Below, piece by piece: positions 1 through 7,861 of a DNA stretch of 15,890 nt. Every line of letters starts with the position of its first letter. Position 1 is the first letter of the stretch. Origin of the DNA: Bacteroidales bacterium (GTDB lineage: Bacteria; Bacteroidota; Bacteroidia; Bacteroidales; VadinHA17). Under the pieces are notes generated by a model. That model saw only the letters and a program-made list of their open reading frames with translations, was not told the origin of the DNA and did no database searches. The stretch spans positions 1-15,890 of the forward strand of contig JAFGXK010000004.1 of the NCBI GenBank assembly GCA_016936695.1, in the 5' to 3' direction. A program made the translations under genes and the position numbers.

Positions 1-1
1 A

Positions 2-901
2 GCTGAAGACTGGGAAGGTTTCAAGACTGAAGTCGAGAATTCAAGTATTCCTGACAAAGAATTGATCCTCAGGGTTCTTTCAATGTACTCCGATCCTGAA
101 GTCCGCGAACGGGAGATAAAGAACATGTCATCTGCTTTTGAAGCTCTCAAAACAGATGTTCTTCCCAAGCTGAGAAGGTCAAAACTCATTGTCAATGTTG
201 ATAATATCGGCCGCACTGATGAGCAGATACTAGCTCAGATGAAATCTGATCCGAAAGTTCTCAGCCTCGAGGAAATGCTTCATGCAGGAGCTCTTACAAC
301 CGACAAAAACGAGAAACTTGCATTCTACAAGGCTGTTGCCGAAGCTTATCCGAAGTGCATCCGCGCACACAACAACCAGGCTGCAGCTCTTCTTGACCTG
401 GGCAGGGCTGATGATGCTATCACTGCTCTCGATAAGGCAAAAGCCATTGCAAACAACGACGTTGTTAAAAGCAACACAGCTTTCGCTCATATCCTGAAGG
501 GCGAGATTGCAAAAGCTGAAGAACTCTTCAACTCCATGACTGCCGCCACTCCTGAATCAAGATACGGTCTCGGAATAGTTGCCATCACCAAGGGAGAATA
601 TGACAAGGCTGTCAACTTATTCGGAACCGAGGCTTCCAATAACCTGGCTCTTGCCCAGATACTGAAAGGCGACGTCAACAGGGCAAAAACGACCCTCGAA
701 AGCCTCACAGGAGAAGCAAAAACAGCTCTTACTTCATACCTGAAGGCTATCGTCGGATCGCGTCTCGATGACAAGACCTATACCCTGAATGCACTGAAAG
801 AGGCTTCAAGCCTTAGTTCAGACTTCAGAACAGCTCTCAGAAACGATCTCGAGTTTGCAAAATATTTCAGCGACAGTTCATTCGCAGGGATGTTCCAGTA
901 G
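2..901 (+). CDS. TPR-repeat protein, C-terminal part (5' end outside the window)
   Basis: The reading frame is open from the first bases of the window, so this is the last 299 residues of a longer protein; the TTG at position 62 is inside the frame and need not be a start. The visible part is alpha-helical and rich in Ala, Leu and Lys. It contains tetratricopeptide-like helix pairs, for example a segment with the pattern YPKCIRAHNNQAAALLDLGR followed by A-x2-A-x-D-x-A, then several shorter degenerate units (ILKGEIAKAEELF, ITKGEYDKAVNLF, ILKGDVNRAKTTL). TPR units are protein-protein interaction scaffolds. In Bacteroidota, proteins with this sort of tail are often envelope-associated, but the N-terminus that would show a signal peptide or an OmpA-like domain is missing. 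The gene ends at TAG and is followed 21 bp later by a strong terminator, so it is the last gene of its transcript. TPR nature is fairly sure; specific function is unknown. Confidence 0.75.
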   Translation, partial: AEDWEGFKTEVENSSIPDKELILRVLSMYSDPEVREREIKNMSSAFEALKTDVLPKLRRSKLIVNVDNIGRTDEQILAQMKSDPKVLSLEEMLHAGALTTDKNEKLAFYKAVAEAYPKCIRAHNNQAAALLDLGRADDAITALDKAKAIANNDVVKSNTAFAHILKGEIAKAEELFNSMTAATPESRYGLGIVAITKGEYDKAVNLFGTEASNNLALAQILKGDVNRAKTTLESLTGEAKTALTSYLKAIVGSRLDDKTYTLNALKEASSLSSDFRTALRNDLEFAKYFSDSSFAGMFQ

Positions 902-915
902 CTTGCTCATAACCA

Positions 916-1464
916 TCAACCTAAAGGGGCGTTGCTTGCAACGCCCTTTTTGTTTACTTCCCAGAGTACTATCCCTGCGGTGACTGCAATGTTAAATGAA
1001 TGCTTGGTTCCGAACTGAGGTATTACAATACACTTATCGCAAAGTTCAAGAGATTCCTGGCTTACACCTCTTACTTCGTGCCCGAAGACAAGTGCGTATT
1101 TCTGGTCCTGTTCGATAGTCAGGTCCTGAAGCTCGACTGCCCCTTCCACCTGTTCAACACCTATTATATAAAAGCCTTCATCCTTAAGCATTCGAATTGC
1201 ATCTGAAGTACTCTCAAACCACTCCCATTCAACCGATTCAGTTGCTCCAAGCGCTGTCTTCTGTATATCCCTGTGAGGAGGACGGGGAGTGATCCCGCAC
1301 AGATATAATTTCCCGGTAAGAAAGGCATCAGCCGTGCGGAATACCGACCCTACATTGTTGTGGCTCCTGACATTGTCGAGAACTACAACGAATGGCGATT
1401 TGGCCGAATTCCTGTAATCTGAAATGCTCTTTCTCCCAAGCTCTTTGTTAAGTAGCTTACGCAT
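916..1464 (-). CDS. SpoU/TrmH-family RNA 2'-O-methyltransferase
   Basis: This 182-residue protein is a minimal SPOUT-fold methyltransferase that would transfer a methyl group from S-adenosylmethionine to a ribose 2'-OH of tRNA or rRNA in the cytoplasm. All three SpoU motifs are visible. Motif 1 is NVRSHNNVGSVFRTADAF (residues 31-48), with the conserved Asn and the Arg43 thought to act in catalysis. Motif 2 is VFGHEVRGV (126-134), with Glu130. Motif 3 is IPQFGTKHSFNIAVTAG (148-164), which builds the SAM-binding knot. The usual FGNE of motif 2 reads FGHE here. Length fits the short TrmH-like group without an extra RNA-binding domain. The last 12 or so codons (KKGVASNAPLG) are encoded by the terminator hairpin of the convergent TPR gene, so the C-terminal tail is probably not constrained for function. 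The exact RNA target cannot be read from the sequence. Confidence 0.9.
   Translation of the reverse strand: MRKLLNKELGRKSISDYRNSAKSPFVVVLDNVRSHNNVGSVFRTADAFLTGKLYLCGITPRPPHRDIQKTALGATESVEWEWFESTSDAIRMLKDEGFYIIGVEQVEGAVELQDLTIEQDQKYALVFGHEVRGVSQESLELCDKCIVIPQFGTKHSFNIAVTAGIVLWEVNKKGVASNAPLG
923..955 (+). terminator. Rho-independent terminator of the TPR gene
   Basis: A GC-rich stem GGGCGTTG / CAACGCCC (927-934 with 939-946) closes a tight CTTG loop and is followed at once by TTTTTGTTT. Outer A-T pairs extend the stem. It sits just after the stop of the upstream + strand gene. It also lies inside the last codons of the convergent methyltransferase gene. In the opposite direction the hairpin is followed only by CTTTAGG, so it should work mainly for the + strand. 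Confidence 0.88.
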
Positions 1465-1505
1465 CCTTTTTTAGGCTAAAATAGGCAAATTATCCTTTTT
1501 TTTTC

Positions 1506-1513
1506 TATATTTC
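1506..1513 (+). promoter_or_regulatory. Possible -7 element for sucC
   Basis: TATATTTC differs from the Bacteroidota -7 consensus TAnnTTTG only in the last base. It lies 48 bp before the sucC ATG, in the AT-rich divergent gap between the methyltransferase and sucC. No TTG is seen at the expected -33 distance, so support is weak. Confidence 0.25.
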
Positions 1514-1561
1514 CCTCAAAGACAGGGAGGCGGCTAAACAGGGTATATTAATTCGCAGCAG

Positions 1562-2758
1562 ATGAACATACATGAGTTCCAGGGAAAATCGATCCTGAAG
1601 GCATATAATGTCGACATTCAGGAAGGATTCGTGGCAAACAACGCCGAACAGGCAGTGATGGTTGCCACTCAGCTGAAGGGAAAATTCAATCCGGGGTGTT
1701 TCGTGGTAAAAGCACAGATACATGCGGGAGGGAGAGGAAAGGGAGGAGGTGTTAAAATTGCCCGCTCCGTTGAAGAAGCCGGCACTATTGCCGGTCAGAT
1801 GATAGGAATGACCCTGGTCACTCCCCAGACCGGACCGGCAGGAAAAAAGGTTAACAGGGTACTCATTGCCGCCGATGTCTACTATCCCGGAAAATCGGAA
1901 TCACAGGAATTCTATATGAGCATCCTGCTGAACAGGAAAAGCGGCCGCTATGTACTTATGTACTCACCCGACGGAGGAATGGATATTGAACAGGTGGCAG
2001 AAACGAATCCGGAACGAATTTTCACCGAGGAGATATCACCATCGATGGGAATACTTACTTTTCAGGCAAGAAATATTGCCTTTAACCTTGGCCTGAGCGG
2101 AGATGCCTTCCTTAACATGCGTAGGTTTGTTTACGGTATCTATGAAGCTTTTACTGGATGTGATGCCCAGCTTCTTGAGATCAATCCGGTTCTGAAAACC
2201 AGCGACGACAGGGTTCTTGCAGTCGATTGCAAGATGGTCATTGATGATAATGCCCTCTTCAGACATCCTGATCTGGAAGCAATGAGGGATTTTGATGAGG
2301 AAGACCCGGTTGAGGTAGAAGCAGGCAAGAACAACCTCAATTATGTGAAGCTGGATGGAAATGTGGGTTGCATGGTTAATGGGGCCGGACTTGCAATGGC
2401 TACAATGGATATTATTAAACTGTCGGGTGGGTCACCGGCAAATTTTCTTGATGTGGGAGGAAGCGCCAGCGCTGAAACAGTAAGGGCAGGATTCAGGATT
2501 ATCCTCCGCGATCCTGCGGTGAAAGCCATTCTTATAAATATTTTTGGTGGTATTGTCAGGTGCGACAGGGTAGCCAACGGTGTTGTTGAAGCCTACAAAA
2601 CGGCAGGTGAAATAAAGGTTCCCGTAGTGGTCAGGCTTCAGGGTACCAATGCAGCTGAAGCAAAGGAAATCATCGATAACTCCGGATTGTCGGTAATATC
2701 GGCAATATCATTCGGCGATGCTGCGGAAGCAGTGAGAAAAGCACTGGCATCAGTTTAA
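1562..2758 (+). CDS. sucC: Succinate-CoA ligase (ADP-forming), beta subunit
   Basis: SucC is the nucleotide-binding subunit of succinyl-CoA synthetase, the TCA-cycle enzyme that interconverts succinyl-CoA and succinate with substrate-level phosphorylation; it needs the alpha subunit SucD for CoA binding and the phosphohistidine. At 398 residues it has the normal family length. The N-terminal ATP-grasp domain starts with the typical MNIHEFQGKSIL and has the Gly-rich loop HAGGRGKGGGVK (54-65) and the metal-binding LLEINPV segment (Glu206, Asn208). The C-terminal ligase-CoA domain shows NGAGLAMATMD (from residue 273), FLDVGGSAS and NIFGGIVRCD (326-335). The start is set by the conserved N-terminus. 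No sucD lies within the window: the neighbour downstream is a convergent Fe-S gene pair. SucD must therefore be encoded elsewhere, as happens in some Bacteroidota. Confidence 0.97.
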   Translation: MNIHEFQGKSILKAYNVDIQEGFVANNAEQAVMVATQLKGKFNPGCFVVKAQIHAGGRGKGGGVKIARSVEEAGTIAGQMIGMTLVTPQTGPAGKKVNRVLIAADVYYPGKSESQEFYMSILLNRKSGRYVLMYSPDGGMDIEQVAETNPERIFTEEISPSMGILTFQARNIAFNLGLSGDAFLNMRRFVYGIYEAFTGCDAQLLEINPVLKTSDDRVLAVDCKMVIDDNALFRHPDLEAMRDFDEEDPVEVEAGKNNLNYVKLDGNVGCMVNGAGLAMATMDIIKLSGGSPANFLDVGGSASAETVRAGFRIILRDPAVKAILINIFGGIVRCDRVANGVVEAYKTAGEIKVPVVVRLQGTNAAEAKEIIDNSGLSVISAISFGDAAEAVRKALASV

Positions 2759-2790
2759 ACCAGAAGGGAATACTTCCCCTCAGGATGTTA

Positions 2791-2979
2791 TTATTTATGG
2801 GAGTCGTCGCAAAATGGCTTATTGCACGAACGACCGCAACGACACAGATATAGTTCGGAGACATTCTCTTTGATGTCCCTTTTGATATCCTGAAAAATAA
2901 TGTTTCCGGTTATTTTGAGCGGACCGCCTTCAATAACCTCCACCACTGTTTCAGTTTTCTTTTTCTGATTGTTCTCCAT
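2791..2979 (-). CDS. Small CDGSH-type [2Fe-2S] protein
   Basis: This 62-residue protein consists of a Lys-rich N-terminus, a short beta-rich segment (GGPLKITGNIIFQD) and a C-terminal CDGSH iron-sulfur motif, CRCGRSCNKPFCDDSH. The presumed cluster ligands are Cys46, Cys48, Cys57 and His61. Their spacing is identical to that of mitoNEET-type proteins (C-x-C-x8-C-x3-H), although the signature reads CDDSH rather than CDGSH. Such proteins hold a redox-active, acid-labile [2Fe-2S] cluster; roles in electron or cluster transfer are proposed, and bacterial functions are mostly undefined. No signal peptide or membrane segment is seen. It starts 5 bp after the stop of the upstream ferredoxin-CDGSH fusion gene, so the two are surely co-transcribed. 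It resembles the C-terminal domain of that neighbour and probably arose by duplication. Confidence 0.88.
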   Translation of the reverse strand: MENNQKKKTETVVEVIEGGPLKITGNIIFQDIKRDIKENVSELYLCRCGRSCNKPFCDDSHK

Positions 2980-2984
2980 AACAC

Positions 2985-3509
2985 CTAAACATCTTCAAAT
3001 CCAATTTTACGGTGAGTGCCGTCACAGAAGGGCATCTGGTTGCTTGAATCGCACCTGCAGAGCGAAATAAGTCCTCCCTTCATTTCCCTGGCGTTGTCGC
3101 CGTATTTAAGGATGAAATCACCTTTTATAATAATTGGACCGTCGTACATTATCTTTACTAAAACCGGTTGCTCCCTAACTTCAGTATCCTCTGTATCCTC
3201 TCCTGCAAGCTCAGGTCTTCTGAAAATTACATGATTGGTCTGATCGGGCCCTACTTCCAGGTTTCTCTCCGTATTATTCCATTTCCAGGTCAGAGCTTCG
3301 GTCGGACACATATTCACCACCTCAATTATCCTCTCAGTGGATGCTCCTTCCATATCAACCCACGGTCTTCTCCCGGGATCAAATACTTCTATCAGTTCCC
3401 TGTAGCAGTATGATGCGTGTACACAGGCATCCGGTTTCCAGTATACCGTTATGTCATCATTTTTGTAACGTCTGCCGCCGGAAAAACTTTTCCTGTCTTT
3501 TTCAATCAT
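2985..3509 (-). CDS. YjdI-like (4Fe-4S) mono-cluster domain fused to a CDGSH domain
   Basis: This 174-residue protein has two Fe-S modules. Residues about 18-76 match the Fer4_19/YjdI type: ITVYWKPDACVHASYCYREL, then FDPGRRPWV, and NMCPTEALTW, with Cys29, Cys35 and Cys68. Only three cysteines are visible in this module, as in other YjdI-like proteins, so the fourth ligand is unclear. An acidic linker (about 100-115, EDTEDTE) leads to a second module that ends in CRCDSSNQMPFCDGTH, with ligands Cys151, Cys153, Cys162 and His166 for a [2Fe-2S] cluster. The fusion suggests intramolecular electron or cluster transfer. It is the first gene of a two-gene operon with the small CDGSH protein. No export signal is seen, so it should be cytoplasmic. 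Domain assignment is firm; physiological role is unknown. Confidence 0.9.
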   Translation of the reverse strand: MIEKDRKSFSGGRRYKNDDITVYWKPDACVHASYCYRELIEVFDPGRRPWVDMEGASTERIIEVVNMCPTEALTWKWNNTERNLEVGPDQTNHVIFRRPELAGEDTEDTEVREQPVLVKIMYDGPIIIKGDFILKYGDNAREMKGGLISLCRCDSSNQMPFCDGTHRKIGFEDV

Positions 3510-3589
3510 TTAATGACATTTGTTCGCAATTTAGTATATTTTGTGTAATAATTTGCGTTATTAATGACTACTGGTTAACTGTGAATTTC

Positions 3590-3597
3590 TATATTTG
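3590..3597 (+). promoter_or_regulatory. Candidate -7 promoter element for the histidine kinase gene
   Basis: TATATTTG is a perfect TAnnTTTG match, 51 bp upstream of the kinase ATG, in the AT-rich 139-bp divergent gap after the Fe-S operon. No clear TTG is found 19-20 bp upstream. I see no equally good element for the divergent Fe-S genes. Confidence 0.45.
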
Positions 3598-3648
3598 AAA
3601 CTTGATGGGGATTGAAAGTTAAATTGAGTCTTAATCTTTAGGTTTTTC

Positions 3649-5535
3649 ATGGGAAGGTTTTTCAGGTGCATTGCACTTTATTTACCCCGGCGGTTCGCCC
3701 TGTTTACAATAGCAGCAACTATTATAATGGTTCCTGCCTCGTTATTATTTGCAGGTACTGATTCCCCGTCAGCCGCATCAGCGCCGTTCCTTTCAATATC
3801 AACCCTTGCCTTTGTTCTAACCCTCATCGGAGCAATAATTGTTATGGCGGTTCTGATTCTTGTTTTTTCTGCAAGGATCCGTTCAGCCAACAGGGAATTG
3901 AGGGACAGGAACAGGCAGATTGAGGAGATAAACTTCCAGCTTCAGAAAACCAATAAAGATCTTTCGATTGAGAAGGAGAACATCACACGCGAATTTTCCT
4001 ATTCGGAGATGTTCTATAAGAGCCTTATCCATTCGGCCGATGATGGGATATCTTTTTACGACAGGGACGGCAACCTGAAATTTGCCAACCCGGCTTTCCA
4101 TTTCCTTGTCGGACTGACAAGAGAACAATACAATGCAATCGGAAATGACGGATTGGTACATCCCGAAGATGCCGATTATGAAACACACAAGACTGCAGCT
4201 CTTCGCGATAACGGATTTTATGAAAGTGAACTAAGGATCAGGCATAAGGATGGGCACTTCATAACGTTGTCGACAAAGTCGGTGACGGTAAAGGATGAAA
4301 ACGGCGACATTATAGGCGCCCTTACAATATCGAGAGATATTACTGCCCTGAAAAAAGTGCATGAAGATCTTATTAAGGCAAACAAGGAGGCTGAGGCAAG
4401 CAACAGGCTCAAATCAAGTTTCCTGGCAAATATTTCGCACGAAATCAGAACCCCGTTAAACAGTGTTGTGGGATTTGCCAATCTTTTGCTGGCCAATGAT
4501 CTTACAAATGAAGTCAAGGAGGAATATATCGAGCATATAAACCACAACAGCGAAAAGCTTCTTCAGATCATCGGTGATATTATCGACCTTTCCCGGCTTG
4601 AAAGCTCCCAGATAGAGATTACCTATGAGGAAGCTTCAGTAAACAATATCGTAAGCGAGGTTGTAGAGGACTCAAGAAAAATTATCAGGCGGAACGAAAA
4701 ACCTATTGTGATCACCGTTATGAATATGCTTGAGGAAAACGGCGACCTTGTCTTTACCGACAGGGTATGGCTGAAAAGGGTGCTTAATCACCTTATGGAC
4801 AACGCCGTTAAATTCACCCTCGAAGGCTCGGTTAGACTTTCCTATTCAAAAGAAAGCGACAGCCTGGTGTTCAGGGTTAAGGATACCGGTATCGGGATCA
4901 ATCAGGAGAATCTCGACCATATATTCGAAGAATTCCGCCAGGAGATTGACGGACATCACAGGCCGTTTGAGGGATTGGGTGTCGGGCTTACCCTTGCCCG
5001 GGAGGTGGTTCAGAGAATGGGTGGTAAAATATACGTCCAGTCGGAAAAAGGAGTGGGTTCAGAGTTTAGTTTTTCAATTCCCTACCGGCCTGCCGGAGGC
5101 AGTACCCGTCTCAAATCAAGGCTTGAAGCAGCCGGTATTGAATCTCATGGTGGTCCCGTTAACTGGAGCAACCGGACCTGTCTTCTTGTCGATGATAACA
5201 AGGATGTGTTACTCTACCTTAACCGGATACTTTCCGACACTCATATCAAAACACTGACCGCAAGGTCGGGCGTTGAGGCAATAGAACTGGTTAAAAGCAC
5301 TCCAGGCATCGATGTGGTCCTTCTTGATATGCAGATGCCTGAAATGAACGGAATAGAAGCAACCAGGGAGATCAGAAACATCCGTAAGGATATTCCCATA
5401 ATTGCACAGACTGCCTTCATCTTTGAAGACGACAAGGATATAATACTCGAAGCAGGATGCGATGCCTGTCTCATAAAACCAATAAGGAAGGATCATCTGC
5501 TTACAGTCATGTCGAGTTTCCTGAAGTCGGTCTGA
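3649..5535 (+). CDS. Membrane hybrid sensor histidine kinase (PAS-HisKA-HATPase-REC)
   Basis: This 628-residue hybrid two-component kinase has a hydrophobic N-terminus (about 17-36, possibly an uncleaved signal anchor), a second membrane segment (about 52-74) and a coiled coil (about 76-115). A PAS domain follows (about 118-232, ending in the usual ISRDITALKK). The HisKA domain has the H-box FLANISHEIRTPLNSVVGFA with phospho-acceptor His264. The HATPase domain has N-box LMDNAVKF (Asn385), G1 box DTGIGI (412-417) and a GLGVGLTLA lid. The C-terminal receiver domain (about 510-628) keeps the acidic pair Asp515/Asp516, phospho-acceptor Asp560, Thr588 and Lys610, so it looks active. There is no output domain, and no phosphotransfer protein or DNA-binding regulator is adjacent, so this is an orphan kinase signalling to a partner elsewhere. 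The periplasmic loop is only about 15 residues, so sensing is probably through the membrane or the cytoplasmic PAS domain. priA follows after 28 bp. Confidence 0.94.
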   Translation: MGRFFRCIALYLPRRFALFTIAATIIMVPASLLFAGTDSPSAASAPFLSISTLAFVLTLIGAIIVMAVLILVFSARIRSANRELRDRNRQIEEINFQLQKTNKDLSIEKENITREFSYSEMFYKSLIHSADDGISFYDRDGNLKFANPAFHFLVGLTREQYNAIGNDGLVHPEDADYETHKTAALRDNGFYESELRIRHKDGHFITLSTKSVTVKDENGDIIGALTISRDITALKKVHEDLIKANKEAEASNRLKSSFLANISHEIRTPLNSVVGFANLLLANDLTNEVKEEYIEHINHNSEKLLQIIGDIIDLSRLESSQIEITYEEASVNNIVSEVVEDSRKIIRRNEKPIVITVMNMLEENGDLVFTDRVWLKRVLNHLMDNAVKFTLEGSVRLSYSKESDSLVFRVKDTGIGINQENLDHIFEEFRQEIDGHHRPFEGLGVGLTLAREVVQRMGGKIYVQSEKGVGSEFSFSIPYRPAGGSTRLKSRLEAAGIESHGGPVNWSNRTCLLVDDNKDVLLYLNRILSDTHIKTLTARSGVEAIELVKSTPGIDVVLLDMQMPEMNGIEATREIRNIRKDIPIIAQTAFIFEDDKDIILEAGCDACLIKPIRKDHLLTVMSSFLKSV

Positions 5536-5563
5536 TTTCCTGTAAAGTGCCGATCCGCTACTA

Positions 5564-7855
5564 ATGATGAACAATCATTTTGCTGATATTATTTTGCCCC
5601 TGGCCTATAAAGGCCTCTTAACATACTCCATCCCTGATGAGATGAAAAGGTCTGTTCACCCCGGCTCCAGGGTTCTTGTTCAGCTGGGAAACAGAAAGCT
5701 TTATTCCGGAATTGTCAACAGGATCCATGACATCCCTCCTGCTGCAAGGAATCTTCGACCTTTAATCCGTGTCCTCGATGCTGAACCGGTGGTAAATGAG
5801 ATTCAGCTAAAATTATGGAATTGGATCTCAGAATATTATATGTGTTCGGCGGGCGAGGTAATGAAAGCAGCCCTGCCGTCGGACCTGTGCCTGGAGGGTG
5901 TTACGGAGTTACCAGTCACCGAAAAGTATAAGCCAAGAGAGGAATCCTTCGTCAGGCTTGCATCGGCCTTCACCGAAGACCGGCTCAATGCTTTCCTCGA
6001 CAGCCTTTCGCGCGCTCCTGTTCAATTGCGGCTCCTAACTGTTTATCTCGACCTGTCAGGGTATGTCCCGGAAGCTCTGGTAAAACCTGTTAGAAAAAGT
6101 CTTCTATTGAAGGAAGCAGGTTCTGCTCCCGGCAGCATCGAAGGGCTAGTGAAGAAAGGAATTCTGGAGATAATTGAAATGGAAACGGGACGTCTGGCCG
6201 AATACAAGACGCCCGCTGAACCTCTTAAACAACTTACCGGAGAACAGTATGCCGGACTCAAGGAGCTTAAGAATATCTTCAGCGACAGGGAAACGGTTCT
6301 ACTTCATGGAGTAACATCGAGCGGAAAGACAGAAATCTATATCCATCTCATAGATGAGCAGCTAAAACTGGGAAAACAGGTTCTTTACCTTCTCCCCGAA
6401 ATTGCTCTTACAACTCAAATAATCCAGCGTCTTCAGAAACATTTTGGCCAGGTAACCGGAATTTACCATTCACGCTTCAGCAATGCCGAGCGGGTAGAGA
6501 TATGGAACAGGGTTGGAAGACAAAACGGTGCAAAGGAATATAACCTTATTATAGGCGCCCGATCAGCCCTTTTTTTGCCTTTCAGGAACCTGGGGCTGAT
6601 AATAGTCGATGAGGAGCACGACGGATCATATAAACAGCACGATCCGGCTCCAAGGTACAATGCCCGCGATTCGGCAATTGTCCTTGCCGGATTCCACAAG
6701 GCAAAAACGGTCCTGGGATCTGCCTCTCCTTCGGTCGAAACCTACAACAATGCCATTACTGGCAAATACGGACTTGTTGAACTCAGGGAGAGGTACGGCT
6801 CAGTTAAGCTTCCCGTGATCATTCTGGCCGACACCCGCGAGGCTTATAGAAAGAAACTGATGGTTTCACACTTTACCCCGCAGCTTCTCGAAGCCATCGA
6901 CGGAGCCCTGGCAAACAACGAACAGGTTGTTCTGTTCCAGAACAGAAGAGGATTCTCACCTTACCTTGAATGCCCCGAGTGCGGCTGGATACCGAAGTGT
7001 GTACAATGCGCCGTAAGCCTTACCTACCACAAAGGAATAAACAGGTTGGTCTGCCATTATTGCGGATATTCATCTCCAATACCTGCAAAGTGCGGAAATT
7101 GCGGCTCGCCCGGACTTCAGACCAGGGGATTCGGAACAGAAAAGATTGAAGATGAGATAAAGATAGTGTTCCCCTCAGCCAGGGTGGCAAGAATGGACCA
7201 GGACACCACCAGGGGGAAAAGCTCCTTCGAAAGGATAATCAGAGCCCTGGAGGAAGGTCAGACCGATATTCTTATCGGAACCCAGATGATCTCAAAGGGA
7301 CTTGATATCGAGAATCTGACAGTCGTGGGAATACTGAACGCTGACAATCTCCTTAATTATCCCGATTTCAGGGCTCACGAAAGGAGCTTCCAGCTGATGG
7401 AACAGGTTAGCGGCAGAGCCGGAAGAAGAACAAAGACAGGAAAGGTTGTGATCCAGACTTCTGATCCGGGAAACAGGATGATCAGACTGGTTCTGAATCA
7501 CGATTACAGGAATATGTTCAGGATCCAGATGGACGAAAGAAAGGCATTCAATTATCCTCCCTACTGCAGGATGATAAGGATCAGCGTCAAACACCACGAC
7601 AGGTCACTTCTGAACAGTTATTCAGATATCCTGGCCCGGGACCTGAAGGCGGAATTCGGCAAAAGGATTCTTGGTCCTGAGTTCGCCCCGGTATCCCAGG
7701 TCCAGCTGTGGTACATAAAAAATATCCTTGTAAAACTCGAAAGGGAAAAACCGGCAGCGCAGGCGAAAAAGTATATTTCCGGCGCTATAGAACGGCTTCT
7801 CAGGGAAAAGGGAGCTTCGGCTCTCAGGATAGCGGTTGATGTGGATCCGTACTGA
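5564..7855 (+). CDS. priA: Primosomal protein N', replication-restart 3'-5' DNA helicase
   Basis: PriA recognises stalled or collapsed replication forks and D-loops, unwinds the lagging strand and starts reloading of the replicative helicase. This 763-residue copy appears complete. The N-terminal 3'-end-binding domain begins ADIILPLAYKGLLTYSIPDE. Helicase motifs include Walker A GVTSSGKT (249-256, Lys255), Walker B DEEH (349-352), GSASPSVETY, and GLDIENL through QVSGRAGRR. The inserted zinc region has eight cysteines (470, 473, 479, 482, 497, 500, 510, 513), enough for two Zn sites. Two ATG codons stand side by side at 5564 and 5567 and either could be the start. It lies 28 bp after the histidine kinase on the same strand, with no terminator between, so read-through transcription is likely although the functions look unrelated. 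It is convergent with the glycosyltransferase, with 6 bp between the two stops. Confidence 0.97.
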   Translation: MMNNHFADIILPLAYKGLLTYSIPDEMKRSVHPGSRVLVQLGNRKLYSGIVNRIHDIPPAARNLRPLIRVLDAEPVVNEIQLKLWNWISEYYMCSAGEVMKAALPSDLCLEGVTELPVTEKYKPREESFVRLASAFTEDRLNAFLDSLSRAPVQLRLLTVYLDLSGYVPEALVKPVRKSLLLKEAGSAPGSIEGLVKKGILEIIEMETGRLAEYKTPAEPLKQLTGEQYAGLKELKNIFSDRETVLLHGVTSSGKTEIYIHLIDEQLKLGKQVLYLLPEIALTTQIIQRLQKHFGQVTGIYHSRFSNAERVEIWNRVGRQNGAKEYNLIIGARSALFLPFRNLGLIIVDEEHDGSYKQHDPAPRYNARDSAIVLAGFHKAKTVLGSASPSVETYNNAITGKYGLVELRERYGSVKLPVIILADTREAYRKKLMVSHFTPQLLEAIDGALANNEQVVLFQNRRGFSPYLECPECGWIPKCVQCAVSLTYHKGINRLVCHYCGYSSPIPAKCGNCGSPGLQTRGFGTEKIEDEIKIVFPSARVARMDQDTTRGKSSFERIIRALEEGQTDILIGTQMISKGLDIENLTVVGILNADNLLNYPDFRAHERSFQLMEQVSGRAGRRTKTGKVVIQTSDPGNRMIRLVLNHDYRNMFRIQMDERKAFNYPPYCRMIRISVKHHDRSLLNSYSDILARDLKAEFGKRILGPEFAPVSQVQLWYIKNILVKLEREKPAAQAKKYISGAIERLLREKGASALRIAVDVDPY

Positions 7856-7861
7856 GCTGGC

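Noticed and set aside
2763..2780. Small hairpin GGGAA-TAC-TTCCC between sucC and the CDGSH gene
   Set aside because: The stem is only 5 bp, the loop is 3 nt and no T tract follows, so it is not a convincing terminator for either gene.
3016..3598. Overlapping + strand frames opposite the Fe-S operon
   Set aside because: They are antisense shadows of genes with clear conserved Cys motifs and have no family features of their own.
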